NCBI GenBank assembly: GCA_049966695.1
Contig: JBMFUG010000056.1
Location: 1 to 17,648 of the forward strand
DNA: 17,648 bases
Direction: 5' to 3'
From: JAKAWM01 sp049966695
Lineage (GTDB): Bacteria > Actinomycetota > Acidimicrobiia > Acidimicrobiales > Palsa-688
This document shows positions 1 to 7,776 of the stretch, one piece after another. Made by a program: the position numbers and the translations under genes. The notes beneath the pieces are model-generated. The model made no database searches. It was not told where the DNA came from and saw nothing but the letters and a program-made list of their open reading frames with translations. The first letter of the stretch is position 1, and each line of letters begins with the position of its first letter.

Positions 1-1574
1 GTGTCAGGGGCGGCTCGTCGGAGGCGACGGTGGAAGGCCGCTTTGTCGGAGCTGACGGGACAGAGGTGGTGCTCAGCCGTGTCGTGCCGGCTGACGGGCG
101 TTCGCGTGCTTATGTGAACGGCAGGATGGCAACCGTGGGGGCGTTGGCCGAGCTTGGCGAGAGGCTGGTGGACCTTCACGGCCAGCACGCTCACCAGTCG
201 TTGCTGTCTGGCGCAGCTCAGCGTGAGGCGTTGGACGTCTTTGCCGGTGCCGACCTCCGTCCTCGTGCCGCCGCTCACGCCAGGCTGCGAGATCTGGAAG
301 AGGCCGTGGCCACAGCTGGTGGCGGATCTGTCGGCCGGGCACGTGAGGCAGAACTTTTGCGTTACCAATTAGCCGAGCTGGAGGCGGCCAAGCTGATCGA
401 CCCAGGAGAAGACGAAGCCTTGGCGGCCGAGCAGGAAAAATTGGCTCGAGCCGCCGCGCACCGCGAGGCCGCCAACCGCGCCTACGAAGCTCTAATGGGC
501 GAGGAGCAGGTGCTCGACCGGTTGGGTTCTGCAATAGCCGTCCTTGCTGGGCACCAGCCTCTTGAGGGGCTCCGTGCGCGCTTGCGAGGGCTAGCCGCAG
601 AGCTGGCCGACATAGCTGGGGAGGTCAGGAGCGCAGCGGAGTCACTTGAGGAGGACCCTGAGCGCCTGGTAGAGGTCGCACAACGACGTGGCTTGTTGCA
701 CGAGCTTTGCCGCAAGTACGCGAGCCCTGGGGCGGCTCTTTCTGACGTGATGCGCTTCGAGGCAGAGGCACGCAGCCGGCTGGCGGAGCTTGAGGGCTGG
801 TCAGAGCGGGTTGCCCAGCTTGAGCTCTCAGTCGCCGAGGCTCGCTCTGTGCTGCGCGAAGCTGCCCGTGAGCTCGGCCAGCTTCGTCGGGCGGCGGCCG
901 GCTCTCTCGGGGAGGCGGTCGAAGAAGAGCTACGGCACCTGGCGATGCCAGGGGCTCGTTTCTCAGTGCGGGTAGGGGGGAGCGAACTGCGTGCAGAAGG
1001 CAGCGCCGAGCCGGGCGGTGGTGCAGCGGGTGACCTGAGGGAGCTTGCTGGCGACGACGTGAGCTTCCTGCTGGCGGCAAACCGCGGAGAGGCGCTCCTG
1101 CCTCTGTCCAAAGTGGCTTCGGGTGGCGAGCTGGCCCGTGCCATGCTGGCCCTGAGGCTGGTGCTCTCGGGGCTTTCGGGCGCCGTTGCACAGGATCAGG
1201 GTGGCCGTGAGCGTTCGGAGCTTCAGCTGGGCCAGGGAGGTCCCGGCGACGCAGCTCGGACGCTTGTCTTTGACGAGGTGGACGCTGGTATCGGCGGCGA
1301 AGCCGCAGTGGCAGTTGGCCGTGCATTGGCTGCGTTGGGCCGCCGTCATCAGGTCATCGTCGTCACCCACCTGGCTCAGGTGGCCGCCTTTGCCGATGCA
1401 CAGGTCGGCGTGACGAAGCTAGAGAGCGCCGGCCGGAGCGTGGCGGTGGCTAAGCGGCTCGAGGGTGAAGAGAGAGTGGTCGAGCTGTCGCGCATGCTGT
1501 CGGGGCGACCTGGGAGCGAGACGGCTCGCCGGCATGCTAAGGAACTGCTGGCCAGCGCCCAGGTCGGCTACTAA
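1..1574 (+). CDS. recN: DNA repair protein RecN, 5'-truncated by the window edge
   Basis: SMC-like ATPase that acts early in recombinational repair of double-strand breaks. The reading frame is open from base 3, and the residues before the first in-window GTG (30) still read as RecN, so the true start and the Walker A P-loop lie upstream of the window. About 523 residues are visible, against roughly 550-590 for the family, so some 60-70 N-terminal residues are missing. Visible landmarks are the conserved DLHGQHAHQSLL segment (about 171-206), a long Glu/Ala/Leu-rich coiled-coil region, the ABC signature SKVASGGELAR (about 1107-1139), Walker B LVFDEVDAGIGG (about 1263-1298) and the switch segment VVTHLAQVA. 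A Gly/Gln-rich stretch of about 25 residues separates the signature helix from Walker B and looks lineage-specific. The gene ends with TAA, 170 nt before pyrG. In Mycobacterium tuberculosis recN also lies a few genes before pyrG. Identity is secure; only the 5' boundary is unknown. Confidence 0.95.
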   Translation, partial: VRGGSSEATVEGRFVGADGTEVVLSRVVPADGRSRAYVNGRMATVGALAELGERLVDLHGQHAHQSLLSGAAQREALDVFAGADLRPRAAAHARLRDLEEAVATAGGGSVGRAREAELLRYQLAELEAAKLIDPGEDEALAAEQEKLARAAAHREAANRAYEALMGEEQVLDRLGSAIAVLAGHQPLEGLRARLRGLAAELADIAGEVRSAAESLEEDPERLVEVAQRRGLLHELCRKYASPGAALSDVMRFEAEARSRLAELEGWSERVAQLELSVAEARSVLREAARELGQLRRAAAGSLGEAVEEELRHLAMPGARFSVRVGGSELRAEGSAEPGGGAAGDLRELAGDDVSFLLAANRGEALLPLSKVASGGELARAMLALRLVLSGLSGAVAQDQGGRERSELQLGQGGPGDAARTLVFDEVDAGIGGEAAVAVGRALAALGRRHQVIVVTHLAQVAAFADAQVGVTKLESAGRSVAVAKRLEGEERVVELSRMLSGRPGSETARRHAKELLASAQVGY

Positions 1575-1607
1575 GCGGCCCAAGAGCTCACCAGAGCACT
1601 TGGCTGT

Positions 1608-1629
1608 TGCGCTAGGGTGGGGTGGCCAC
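1608..1629 (+). promoter_or_regulatory. Candidate promoter element upstream of pyrG (TAGGGT -10-like)
   Basis: The recN-pyrG gap contains TAGGGT at 1613-1618, which fits the loose actinobacterial -10 pattern TANNNT. The surrounding 22 nt match 18 of 22 positions of the block at 3509-3530 before the Nudix gene. No good -35 hexamer is visible at 16-19 nt. If this is the promoter, transcription would start near 1626 and pyrG would have a leader of roughly 120 nt. A second TANNNT candidate, TAACGT, lies at 1664-1669. Confidence 0.35.
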
Positions 1630-1744
1630 CTGGGAAAGGCCCGGCCGGCCTAGCACGCTGTCCTAACGTGGGAGCGCATGGCAACGGGCTGAAGGGCCTA
1701 CCTCCCGTCGGCCAGCGACATAGCGACCGAGCACGGAGGATAAC

Positions 1745-3475
1745 TTGGCGAAGCACATCTTCGTCACTGGGGGAGTGGCGAGCTCGCTGGGCAAGGGGCT
1801 GACAGCCTCTTCCCTTGGGCGGCTCTTAAAGAGCAGGGGCCTCCGGGTGACGATGCAAAAGCTTGACCCGTACATAAACGTTGACCCCGGCACGATGAAC
1901 CCGTTCGAGCACGGGGAGGTCTTTGTCACTGATGACGGGGGCGAGACTGACCTTGACTTAGGCCACTACGAGCGGTTCATCGACGAGTCTTTGTCGCGGG
2001 AGTCGAACGCCACGAGCGGCTCGATCTACCAGTCGGTGATCGCCAAGGAGCGCAGGGGCCAGTACCTGGGGCGCACCGTCCAGATGATCCCGCACATCAC
2101 CGACGAGATAAAGCTGCGCATACGCCGGCTTGCCACTGACGACGTCGACGTCGTGATCACCGAGGTCGGCGGCACTGTAGGCGACATAGAAATCCTCCCG
2201 TTCCTTGAAGCCATCCGTCAGTTCCGCAAAGACGTGGGCCGTGACAACGTCTGCTATGTGCACGTGACCCTTGTTCCCTACCTTGGGCCGTCTGGTGAGC
2301 AGAAAACCAAGCCTACGCAGCACTCCGTGACAGAGCTGCGCAGCCGAGGAGTACAGCCGGACGTGATCATCTTGCGGAGCGATCGGCCGGTCCCGGTAAG
2401 CCTGAAGACCAAGATCTCGCTTCTATGCGACGTGCCTGAAGAGGCCGTGATCTCCAACGTGGACGCGCCCAACCTGTACGAGATCCCCTTGGCCCTGCAC
2501 GATGAGGGCTTGGACGACTACGTGTGCAAGTTGTTGCGCTGCGGGGAGGCCAGCCCCGCTGAGGCCGGCTCGACGAGCAACGGTGGCGCTGTTGGTGCCT
2601 GCAACGGCTACCGCCTCGACCTTTCGCACTGGGAGGCGCTCGTACGCCGGGTGGGGTCAGCGCACAAACCGGTACGTATCGGGCTCATTGGCAAGTACGT
2701 CAACCTTCCCGATGCCTACCTGTCCGTTGTGGAGGCGTTGAAGCACGGGGGCTACGCTCATGGCGCCAGCGTCGCGCTGGACTGGGTGCAGGCGGAAGAG
2801 GTGGAGGGCCTGATGGCCGCTAGCCGCTTGCGCGACTTGGACGGGATAGTCGTCCCCGGTGGGTTCGGCGAGCGTGGCATCGAAGGGATGATCGCTGCTG
2901 TCGGCTACGCCCGAGAGCACGAGGTCCCTTGCCTCGGGCTATGCCTAGGCCTGCAAGTGATGGTGATCGAGTTCGCCCGTAACGTCGCTGGACTGGGACA
3001 GGCAAACTCCAGAGAGTTCGCTCCTACGGCTCCGCACCTAGTTATCGACCTGATGGACGAGCAGCGAGAGATAGTCTCGGCAAGCAATTACGGAGGCACG
3101 ATGCGCCTTGGGACTTACCCGGCGAAGTTGCGCCCCGGCAGCCAGATGGCTGCGATCTACGGGGAGGAGCTGGTGTTCGAGAGGCACCGGCACCGTTACG
3201 AGGTCAACCCCCGGTACCGCAGCCGTCTTGAAAGCGCCGGCCTTGCTTGTACTGGAGAGTCGCCCGACGGTCGCTTGGTTGAGATGATCGAGCTGCCCGG
3301 CCACCCGCTGTGGGTAGGTACACAGGCCCACCCAGAGTTCAAGAGCCGGCCCGACCGCCCCCACCCTTTGTTCAAGGCTTTGATCGGCGCCTCGTTGTCG
3401 AGGGCTGAGGGGCGCTCGCCGCACCTGATCGACCCGGAGTCGCTCGCGGCTTCAAGCCCAGGGCACCTGCGCTAG
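1745..3475 (+). CDS. pyrG: CTP synthase (glutamine-hydrolysing)
   Basis: Converts UTP, ATP and glutamine to CTP, the last step of pyrimidine nucleotide synthesis; cytoplasmic. The start is TTG, chosen because GGAGGA (1735-1740) sits just upstream and the protein then begins MAKHIFVTGGVASSLGKG, exactly where the family begins. The product is 576 aa. The N-terminal synthase domain (about 1-265) carries the P-loop GGVASSLGKG (9-18), the DLGHYERF segment (71-78) and TEVGGTVGD (139-147). The C-terminal class I glutamine amidotransferase domain (about 309-550) carries the nucleophile C400 in GLCLGLQ and the H529/E531 pair in AHPEF. A Gly/Ser/Ala-rich linker of about 25 residues (267-288) joins the domains. 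All catalytic residues are present. It is followed after 118 nt by the Nudix gene, the same order as in mycobacteria. Confidence 0.97.
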   Translation: MAKHIFVTGGVASSLGKGLTASSLGRLLKSRGLRVTMQKLDPYINVDPGTMNPFEHGEVFVTDDGGETDLDLGHYERFIDESLSRESNATSGSIYQSVIAKERRGQYLGRTVQMIPHITDEIKLRIRRLATDDVDVVITEVGGTVGDIEILPFLEAIRQFRKDVGRDNVCYVHVTLVPYLGPSGEQKTKPTQHSVTELRSRGVQPDVIILRSDRPVPVSLKTKISLLCDVPEEAVISNVDAPNLYEIPLALHDEGLDDYVCKLLRCGEASPAEAGSTSNGGAVGACNGYRLDLSHWEALVRRVGSAHKPVRIGLIGKYVNLPDAYLSVVEALKHGGYAHGASVALDWVQAEEVEGLMAASRLRDLDGIVVPGGFGERGIEGMIAAVGYAREHEVPCLGLCLGLQVMVIEFARNVAGLGQANSREFAPTAPHLVIDLMDEQREIVSASNYGGTMRLGTYPAKLRPGSQMAAIYGEELVFERHRHRYEVNPRYRSRLESAGLACTGESPDGRLVEMIELPGHPLWVGTQAHPEFKSRPDRPHPLFKALIGASLSRAEGRSPHLIDPESLAASSPGHLR

Positions 3476-3508
3476 GACCCTGGTGCACGGGCAGGTGCCC
3501 GGGGCACG

Positions 3509-3530
3509 TGCGTTAGGGTAGGTGGGCCAC
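3509..3530 (+). promoter_or_regulatory. Candidate promoter element upstream of the Nudix gene
   Basis: TAGGGT at 3514-3519 fits a TANNNT -10 box. The surrounding 22 nt match 18 of 22 positions with the block before pyrG (1608-1629). Transcription from about 3527 would give a leader of roughly 67 nt carrying the AGGAGGT ribosome binding site. The -35 region is not recognisable. Confidence 0.35.
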
Positions 3531-3583
3531 TTGCGCTCGTTTGGTACTGCCGAGCTTGTGGCGACAAGGTCCCGTGGACGCCG

Positions 3584-3590
3584 AGGAGGT
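3584..3590 (+). promoter_or_regulatory. Strong Shine-Dalgarno site that decides the Nudix start
   Basis: AGGAGGT lies 3 nt before GTG 3594. This favours GTG 3594 over the upstream in-frame GTG 3522, which has no ribosome binding site and would add 24 residues that do not resemble the family. Confidence 0.7.
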
Positions 3591-3593
3591 CCT

Positions 3594-4181
3594 GTGAACG
3601 ACAAGCGAGTGGAGCTGGCAGCGGGCGCGCCACCTCCTGTGGAGTTCCGCAAGATAGCCGAGCGGACAGTGCACGAGGGCGGCCTGTTCAGCATTGCTGT
3701 TGGTACGTTCGAGTCGCCCGATGGCCAGCGCTTTGAGCGTGACATTGTGCACCACCCAGGGGCCGTTGTCGTGGTGCCTTACGACGAGCGCAGTGACGAG
3801 GTCGTTTTTGTACGCCAGTACCGTGCTGCTTTGGACAAGCGCCTGCTGGAGGTGCCCGCTGGTACGCGTGACGTGGCGGGCGAGCCACCGGAGGCCACGG
3901 CTGAGCGGGAGCTGGCCGAAGAGGCTGGGCTCATGGCCCGCAGCTGGCAGCTAGTGGGCCACTTCTACAACTCTCCTGGCTTTTCGGACGAGGAGTCGTT
4001 TTGCTACCTGGCTCGCGACCTTTATGAGGTGCCTGACGAACGCCACGGTGTCGAGGAGCAGCACATGACTGTCGAGCGTTGGCCTTGGAGCGAGCTGGGC
4101 GCTCTCGTGCGAACGGGTGAGATAACCGACGCCAAGACGATCGCTGCTTTGACACTTGCTCGGGAGGCGCTCGCTGGCTGA
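3594..4181 (+). CDS. Nudix hydrolase, ADP-ribose pyrophosphatase-like
   Basis: Predicted to hydrolyse ADP-ribose or a related nucleoside diphosphate linked compound; cytoplasmic. The 195-aa product (start GTG 3594) has a short N-terminal beta region followed by the Nudix fold. The Nudix box spans about residues 90-113, with G90, E97, then R105-E106-L107, E109, E110, G112 and L113. The spacing between the first Gly and the first Glu is one residue longer than the textbook Nudix pattern. From memory this is also the case in the mycobacterial ADP-ribose pyrophosphatase Rv1700, which likewise follows pyrG. PAG before the box and SPGFSDE after it (about 127-133) are typical of the ADP-ribose pyrophosphatase subfamily. 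The gene lies between pyrG and xerD, and only 8 nt separate it from xerD, so the two are probably cotranscribed. Substrate is inferred from subfamily and position. Confidence 0.9.
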   Translation: MNDKRVELAAGAPPPVEFRKIAERTVHEGGLFSIAVGTFESPDGQRFERDIVHHPGAVVVVPYDERSDEVVFVRQYRAALDKRLLEVPAGTRDVAGEPPEATAERELAEEAGLMARSWQLVGHFYNSPGFSDEESFCYLARDLYEVPDERHGVEEQHMTVERWPWSELGALVRTGEITDAKTIAALTLAREALAG

Positions 4182-4189
4182 GCGGGAAA

Positions 4190-5233
4190 ATGGTGAGCTC
4201 GTTGGCTGCACGACGTGGGACAGTCAAGGCGAAAGCCGGTGCTGAGCTGCCGTTGGCGGCTGAGGAACTGCTCAGTTGGCTTGCTGTCGAGAAGGGCCGC
4301 AGTGCCAACACTCTGGCTGCTTACAGGAGGGACCTGGTCGGGTATGTGAGCTGGCTTGGCTCTCAGGGACTTGCGCTGCAAAGTGCCGACGAGGCTGCCA
4401 TCTCGGAGTACGTGGCCTACATGAGCTCCACGGGACGGGCACCGTCGTCGGTGGCACGGGCGCTCGTGCCGGTGCGCCTGCTGCATCGTTTCCTTGTCCA
4501 GGAAGGCACTGCCCTCACAGATCCAAGTTCGCAAGTGCGGCCGCCATCGGTACCCCAGGGCCTACCAAAGGCTTTGAGCGAGGAAGAAGTCAGCTCTTTG
4601 CTGATGGCTGTCCCCGGTAACGGCCCGGTCCAACGGCGAGACCGGGCTGTGCTGGAAGTACTCTACGCCACGGGCATGCGCGTATCTGAGCTGACAGGTC
4701 TGTCACTGCCCGACTTGGCCTTCGACCAGAGGCTCGTTCGTGTCTTCGGCAAGGGTAGCAAGGAGCGCCTAGTACCACTGGGCAGTTATGCGCGCTCTGC
4801 GCTCGAGCAGTGGACTGGCCCAGGTGGCCGCGAAGCTTTGGTGCCCAAGCGATGGGCTAGGCGTAGCGATGCGGACGCTGTTTTCCTGAACGTGCGCGGG
4901 CGTCGGCTCACGCGTCAAGGCGTAGACCTGATCGTCCGGTCCTACGCCCGGCGTGCCGGCCTCGGCTCCACAGTGTCGGCTCACGTCCTTCGCCACAGTT
5001 GCGCTACCCACCTTCTCGACCACGGTGCCGATATACGAGTCGTGCAAGAACTGCTCGGGCATGCGTCGATCGCGACCACTCAGGTTTACACGAAGGTGTC
5101 TATGGGACGCCTACGCGCCGCCTACGAGGCAGCTCATCCTCGTGCGCTGCGTGCTCGCCCCGCCAAGCCAGCCGGGGCGAGCGCCACGAGGACGTCAGGG
5201 GGCGACGAGATAGGGCCTGGCGGCGTGATCTAG
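4190..5233 (+). CDS. xerD: Site-specific tyrosine recombinase XerD
   Basis: Tyrosine recombinase that, with its partner, resolves chromosome dimers at dif during division. The product is 347 aa. An N-terminal SAM-like core-binding domain (about 21-110) includes the typical SANTLAAYRRDL segment. The catalytic domain (about 125-310) has the full active-site set: R164 (ATGMRVSEL), K188 (GKGSKER), H265 and R268 (HVLRHSCATH), H291 (LLGHASIATTQ) and the nucleophile Y300. The protein is longer than the usual ~300 aa because of about 18 extra N-terminal residues and a Pro/Ala/Gly-rich tail after about 318. ATG 4190 was chosen; a GTG immediately follows and the ribosome binding site is weak, so translation may be coupled to the Nudix gene 8 nt upstream. 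Assignment to XerD rather than XerC rests on the recN-pyrG-Nudix-xerD order. Confidence 0.93.
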   Translation: MVSSLAARRGTVKAKAGAELPLAAEELLSWLAVEKGRSANTLAAYRRDLVGYVSWLGSQGLALQSADEAAISEYVAYMSSTGRAPSSVARALVPVRLLHRFLVQEGTALTDPSSQVRPPSVPQGLPKALSEEEVSSLLMAVPGNGPVQRRDRAVLEVLYATGMRVSELTGLSLPDLAFDQRLVRVFGKGSKERLVPLGSYARSALEQWTGPGGREALVPKRWARRSDADAVFLNVRGRRLTRQGVDLIVRSYARRAGLGSTVSAHVLRHSCATHLLDHGADIRVVQELLGHASIATTQVYTKVSMGRLRAAYEAAHPRALRARPAKPAGASATRTSGGDEIGPGGVI

Positions 5234-5279
5234 GTCGCGGCGCGGCTGGGCGACTTATCACTGTTGCCTGCGCAGCGGC

Positions 5280-5292
5280 TACACTGCGGCCG
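5280..5292 (+). promoter_or_regulatory. Candidate leaderless promoter (-10) of the dksA-like gene
   Basis: TACACT at 5280-5285 fits TANNNT and is followed by exactly 7 nt and then ATG 5293. No Shine-Dalgarno sequence is visible before this ATG. Initiation at the usual distance from the -10 would place the transcript 5' end at the start codon. The -35 is not clear. Confidence 0.45.
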
Positions 5293-5628
5293 ATGGAAGC
5301 CGATACCATGACAGTCCTTCGGGAGCAGCTGGAGACTGAGCGTGCCTCGCTCCGCAGAGAGCTCGAAGAGCTTGGCTATGGTAGCGAGGGCCTTAAGTAC
5401 GACCAGAACTTCGCAGACTCCAGCCAGGTGACGGCCGAGCGGGGCGAGACAGAGGCCCTGGCGAGCACTCTTACGAGGGATCTGATGGATGTTGAACGGG
5501 CACTGGCCAAGTTCGATAACGGCACGTACGGTCTGTGCGAAGGGTGCAAAGGTGAGATAGCCACTGCTCGTCTTGAGGCCATGCCTGCGGCGCGCTATTG
5601 CATCAACTGCGCGGCCAAGCACCGCTGA
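5293..5628 (+). CDS. DksA/TraR family C4 zinc-finger protein
   Basis: Small protein of the DksA/TraR family, whose members bind in the RNA polymerase secondary channel and modulate transcription. The product is 111 aa. Residues 5-30 and 45-75 form the two arms of a predicted coiled coil, with the loop segment NFADSSQV between them. The zinc finger has C82, C85, C103 and C106 in the C-x2-C-x17-C-x2-C spacing of the family, followed by a short basic end. I chose ATG 5293, which opens the recognisable N-terminus; the frame stays open upstream to 4999 but that part overlaps xerD in another frame. It is shorter than E. coli DksA (151 aa), as is usual in Actinobacteria. It lies 59 nt after xerD and converges on trpS with only 28 nt between them. 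The regulatory targets cannot be inferred from sequence. Confidence 0.88.
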   Translation: MEADTMTVLREQLETERASLRRELEELGYGSEGLKYDQNFADSSQVTAERGETEALASTLTRDLMDVERALAKFDNGTYGLCEGCKGEIATARLEAMPAARYCINCAAKHR

Positions 5629-5656
5629 GGCACCGCCAGCAGCAGCTTTGCACCCG

Positions 5657-6664
5657 TTAGCTGCGAGCCAGAAGGCCTATGGCCTCTCGGGCGCGGGCCA
5701 TGGTGCGGTGAGCGACTTCGCTGGCTTTGGCGGCGCCCTCGGCTAGCACAGCGCGTACTGCATCAGGCTGTGCGGCGAGCTCTTTATAACGCTTTTGTAA
5801 AGGTTCGAGGGCACTTATAACGGCATCGACGGTGTCGGCCTTGAGGCGGCCGTAATTGTCGTACCCGGCAGCCACTTGAGCGGGGTCACGGTGGCTGAGC
5901 GCAGCCAGTAGTTCCAGCAGGTTGGACACGCCAGGCTTGTTCTTTGGGTCCCAGCGCACTGCCCCTGGCCCAGGCGGGTCGGCGTCGGTCACAGCGCGCT
6001 TTAGCTTGTGCTCGATCACCTTGGGGTCGTCCAGGAGGAAAACGGTGCCAGCAGCGGACTCAGACGACTTTGACATCTTATGAGTAGGGTCTTGCAGGTC
6101 CATGATGCGGGCCCCGCTCCCGGGCGGTGGTATCGCCGCTTTGGGGACTTTGAAAGTCGGGCCGTAGCGGGTGTTCCAGCGCTGAGCCAGGTCCCTGGCC
6201 AGCTCCATGTGCTGGCGCTGGTCGTCCCCGACGGGCACGAGGTCAGTGTCGTACAACAAAATGTCGGCAGCCATCAGCACTGGGTAGGCGAACAGCCCGA
6301 CCCTGGCCGAGTCCTCACCGCCCTTGGCTGCTTTGTCCTTGAACTGTGTCATGCGGGCCAGCTCGCCCATGCTCGCTGTGCATTCGAGCAGCCAAGCGAG
6401 CTCGGTGTGCTCGGGGACGTGGCTTTGTACGAACACGGTGCAGCGGTCAGGGTCGAGCCCGGCAGCCAGCAAGAGCGTTGCCATGGTAGTGGTGGCCTTC
6501 GTCAGCTCAGCGGGGTTGCCTGGCACAGTCAGCGCGTGGAGGTCGACAACGCAGTAGTAGGCGTCGTAGCGGTCCTGGAAGTCGACCCACCAGCGCAAGG
6601 CACCCAGGTAGTTGCCGAGGTGGGGTGCTGCTGTCGGTTGGATGCCAGAAAGGACGGTAGCCAC
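5657..6664 (-). CDS. trpS: Tryptophan-tRNA ligase
   Basis: Class I aminoacyl-tRNA synthetase that charges tRNA-Trp; cytoplasmic. The start is GTG at 6664 on the minus strand, giving 335 aa that begin MATVLSGIQPTAAPHLGNYLG, the family N-terminus. The frame extends 36 residues further upstream, but that segment is low-complexity and unlike TrpS. The HIGH-type motif is PHLGN (14-18) and KMSKS is at 196-200, both intact. The segments GDDQRQHMELARDLA (from 146) and AYPVLMAADILLY (from 126) are characteristic of bacterial TrpS. The gene is alone on the minus strand between dksA and scpA, breaking the plus-strand run. No Shine-Dalgarno site precedes the GTG, but a TACCCT -10-like box lies exactly 7 nt upstream, so the mRNA may be leaderless. 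Confidence 0.96.
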   Translation of the reverse strand: MATVLSGIQPTAAPHLGNYLGALRWWVDFQDRYDAYYCVVDLHALTVPGNPAELTKATTTMATLLLAAGLDPDRCTVFVQSHVPEHTELAWLLECTASMGELARMTQFKDKAAKGGEDSARVGLFAYPVLMAADILLYDTDLVPVGDDQRQHMELARDLAQRWNTRYGPTFKVPKAAIPPPGSGARIMDLQDPTHKMSKSSESAAGTVFLLDDPKVIEHKLKRAVTDADPPGPGAVRWDPKNKPGVSNLLELLAALSHRDPAQVAAGYDNYGRLKADTVDAVISALEPLQKRYKELAAQPDAVRAVLAEGAAKASEVAHRTMARAREAIGLLARS

Positions 6665-6700
6665 TCTAGGCAGGGTAGCCGTCGGGGAGGCGGAGCCTAA
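6665..6700 (-). promoter_or_regulatory. Candidate leaderless promoter of trpS
   Basis: On the minus strand, TACCCT (6677-6672) fits TANNNT and is followed by 7 nt and then GTG 6664. TTAGGC (6700-6695) lies 17 nt further upstream as a possible weak -35. The absence of a Shine-Dalgarno site supports a leaderless start. Confidence 0.45.
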
Positions 6701-6859
6701 AGTGCCCAGTGCACCGGGGGCCGTGCGTGCCGTTCGGCAGTTGCCCCACCAGTCGCAAGACGCTCGGCGCATTGGGGTCGCCGACGGGTGCAGGGCGAGC
6801 TGTTGGCAGCGCCGGCGGGTCTGTGGGCATGGCCGCGCCTTGGGCTAGTGGCGTCCCGG

Positions 6860-6873
6860 TAGGCTCGGTCGTG
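6860..6873 (+). promoter_or_regulatory. Candidate promoter (-10) of scpA, possibly leaderless
   Basis: TAGGCT at 6860-6865 fits TANNNT. GTG 6871 and ATG 6874 follow at 5 and 8 nt, so transcription initiating about 8 nt downstream would begin close to the ATG. There is no convincing ribosome binding site. The rest of the roughly 210-nt gap between trpS and scpA shows nothing else I can name. Confidence 0.35.
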
Positions 6874-7764
6874 ATGGGCTACCAGGTGAGCACGCCAGTG
6901 TTCGAGGGGCCATTTGACCTGCTTTTGCACCTAGTCACCAAGCACGAAGTAGATATCTGGGAGCTTTCGTTGACGTCCATTGTGGACGAGTACGTCGCTG
7001 CCTTGGAAGACATGCAGTCGCTCGATTTGTCCGTCGCGACCGAGTTCCTGTTGATCGCAGCGGTCTTGTTGGAGCTAAAGGCGCGTCGGCTGCTCCCAGA
7101 TCCAGGTGCAGAAGTCACCGAGGAAGAGCTTGCCCTGTGGGAAGAGCGAGACTTGTTGTTGGCGCGGCTGCTTGAGTGCAAGACGTTCAAGGACGCCTCA
7201 GTGGCGATGTCCCATTTGATGGACAGAGCTGCGCTGTCTCAGCCGAGGTTGGCCGGTATGGAGGAGCGCTTCTTGGCCTTGGCGCCGGACCCTTTAGCGG
7301 GCGTTACGGCCCAGCGGATCCGCGACGCGGCTTTGCGAGCTCTTGCCCCTCGGCCAGCTCCCCGGGTGAACACAGACCACGTGGCGCCAGTCCGGGTTAG
7401 CGTGGCAGAGACCGTCCAGGTCCTCGTGGACGTCCTGCCGGTTGCTGGGCGGACTACCTTTAGACGTCTCACGGCTGACCTGAGCAGCCAGCTCGAAGTC
7501 ATTGTTTACTTCCTTGCCTTGCTTGAGCTTTATAAGCGCGGCCTGCTTGAGCTCGAACAGGCAAGCAAGCTGGCTGAGCTCCACGTGACTTGGACCGGTG
7601 CGGCAGAGGTCGCCATGGGCAGCTTCGAGCCGCCAAAGTGGGACGCCGAGCCGGCCGGTAGCGGCTCTAGCGGCAGCACTTCCAGTGGCACCACGCCGGT
7701 CGGCGGTACCGCCGGTCCTGTTGCGGTAATTGATGTCACTTCCGTCGAGGAGTACGAGGGCTAG
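6874..7764 (+). CDS. scpA: Segregation and condensation protein A (kleisin)
   Basis: Kleisin subunit that bridges the SMC dimer and recruits ScpB in the bacterial condensin acting on the nucleoid. The product is 296 aa from ATG 6874 (GTG 6871 is equally possible). The N-terminal segment FEGPFDLLLHLVTKHEVDI (10-28) is the signature helix that contacts the SMC neck. The region 60-75 (AAVLLELKARRLLP) is also highly typical. The C-terminal winged-helix part (about 178-240) should contact the SMC head. A Gly/Ser/Thr-rich tail (about 255-296) is extra. The open frame extends upstream to 6709, but those residues do not look like ScpA. scpB follows after 12 nt, or directly if its GTG 7765 is used, so the two form an operon. 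Confidence 0.94.
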   Translation: MGYQVSTPVFEGPFDLLLHLVTKHEVDIWELSLTSIVDEYVAALEDMQSLDLSVATEFLLIAAVLLELKARRLLPDPGAEVTEEELALWEERDLLLARLLECKTFKDASVAMSHLMDRAALSQPRLAGMEERFLALAPDPLAGVTAQRIRDAALRALAPRPAPRVNTDHVAPVRVSVAETVQVLVDVLPVAGRTTFRRLTADLSSQLEVIVYFLALLELYKRGLLELEQASKLAELHVTWTGAAEVAMGSFEPPKWDAEPAGSGSSGSTSSGTTPVGGTAGPVAVIDVTSVEEYEG

Positions 7765-7776
7765 GTGGGAACGGCA

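Noticed and set aside
625..1326. 233-codon minus-strand frame inside recN, and similar long shadow frames in scpA (7294-7983), argF (11329-12135) and argH (14700-15419)
   Set aside because: Long antisense frames are expected opposite GC-rich genes. These show no domain and the sense-strand genes are certain.
1620..1650. GC-rich palindromes in the recN-pyrG gap (GGTGGCCACC and a GGCC-rich near-palindrome)
   Set aside because: Short palindromes of this composition are common at this GC content, and no T-run suggests a terminator.
3488..3501. Hairpin CGGGC-AGGT-GCCCG after pyrG as a terminator
   Set aside because: The stem is only 5 bp and no T-run follows. The overlapping alternatives (GTGCCC with GGGCAC) are equally weak, so I do not call a terminator.
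5629..5656. Bidirectional terminator between convergent dksA and trpS
   Set aside because: The 28-nt gap contains no inverted repeat or T-run.
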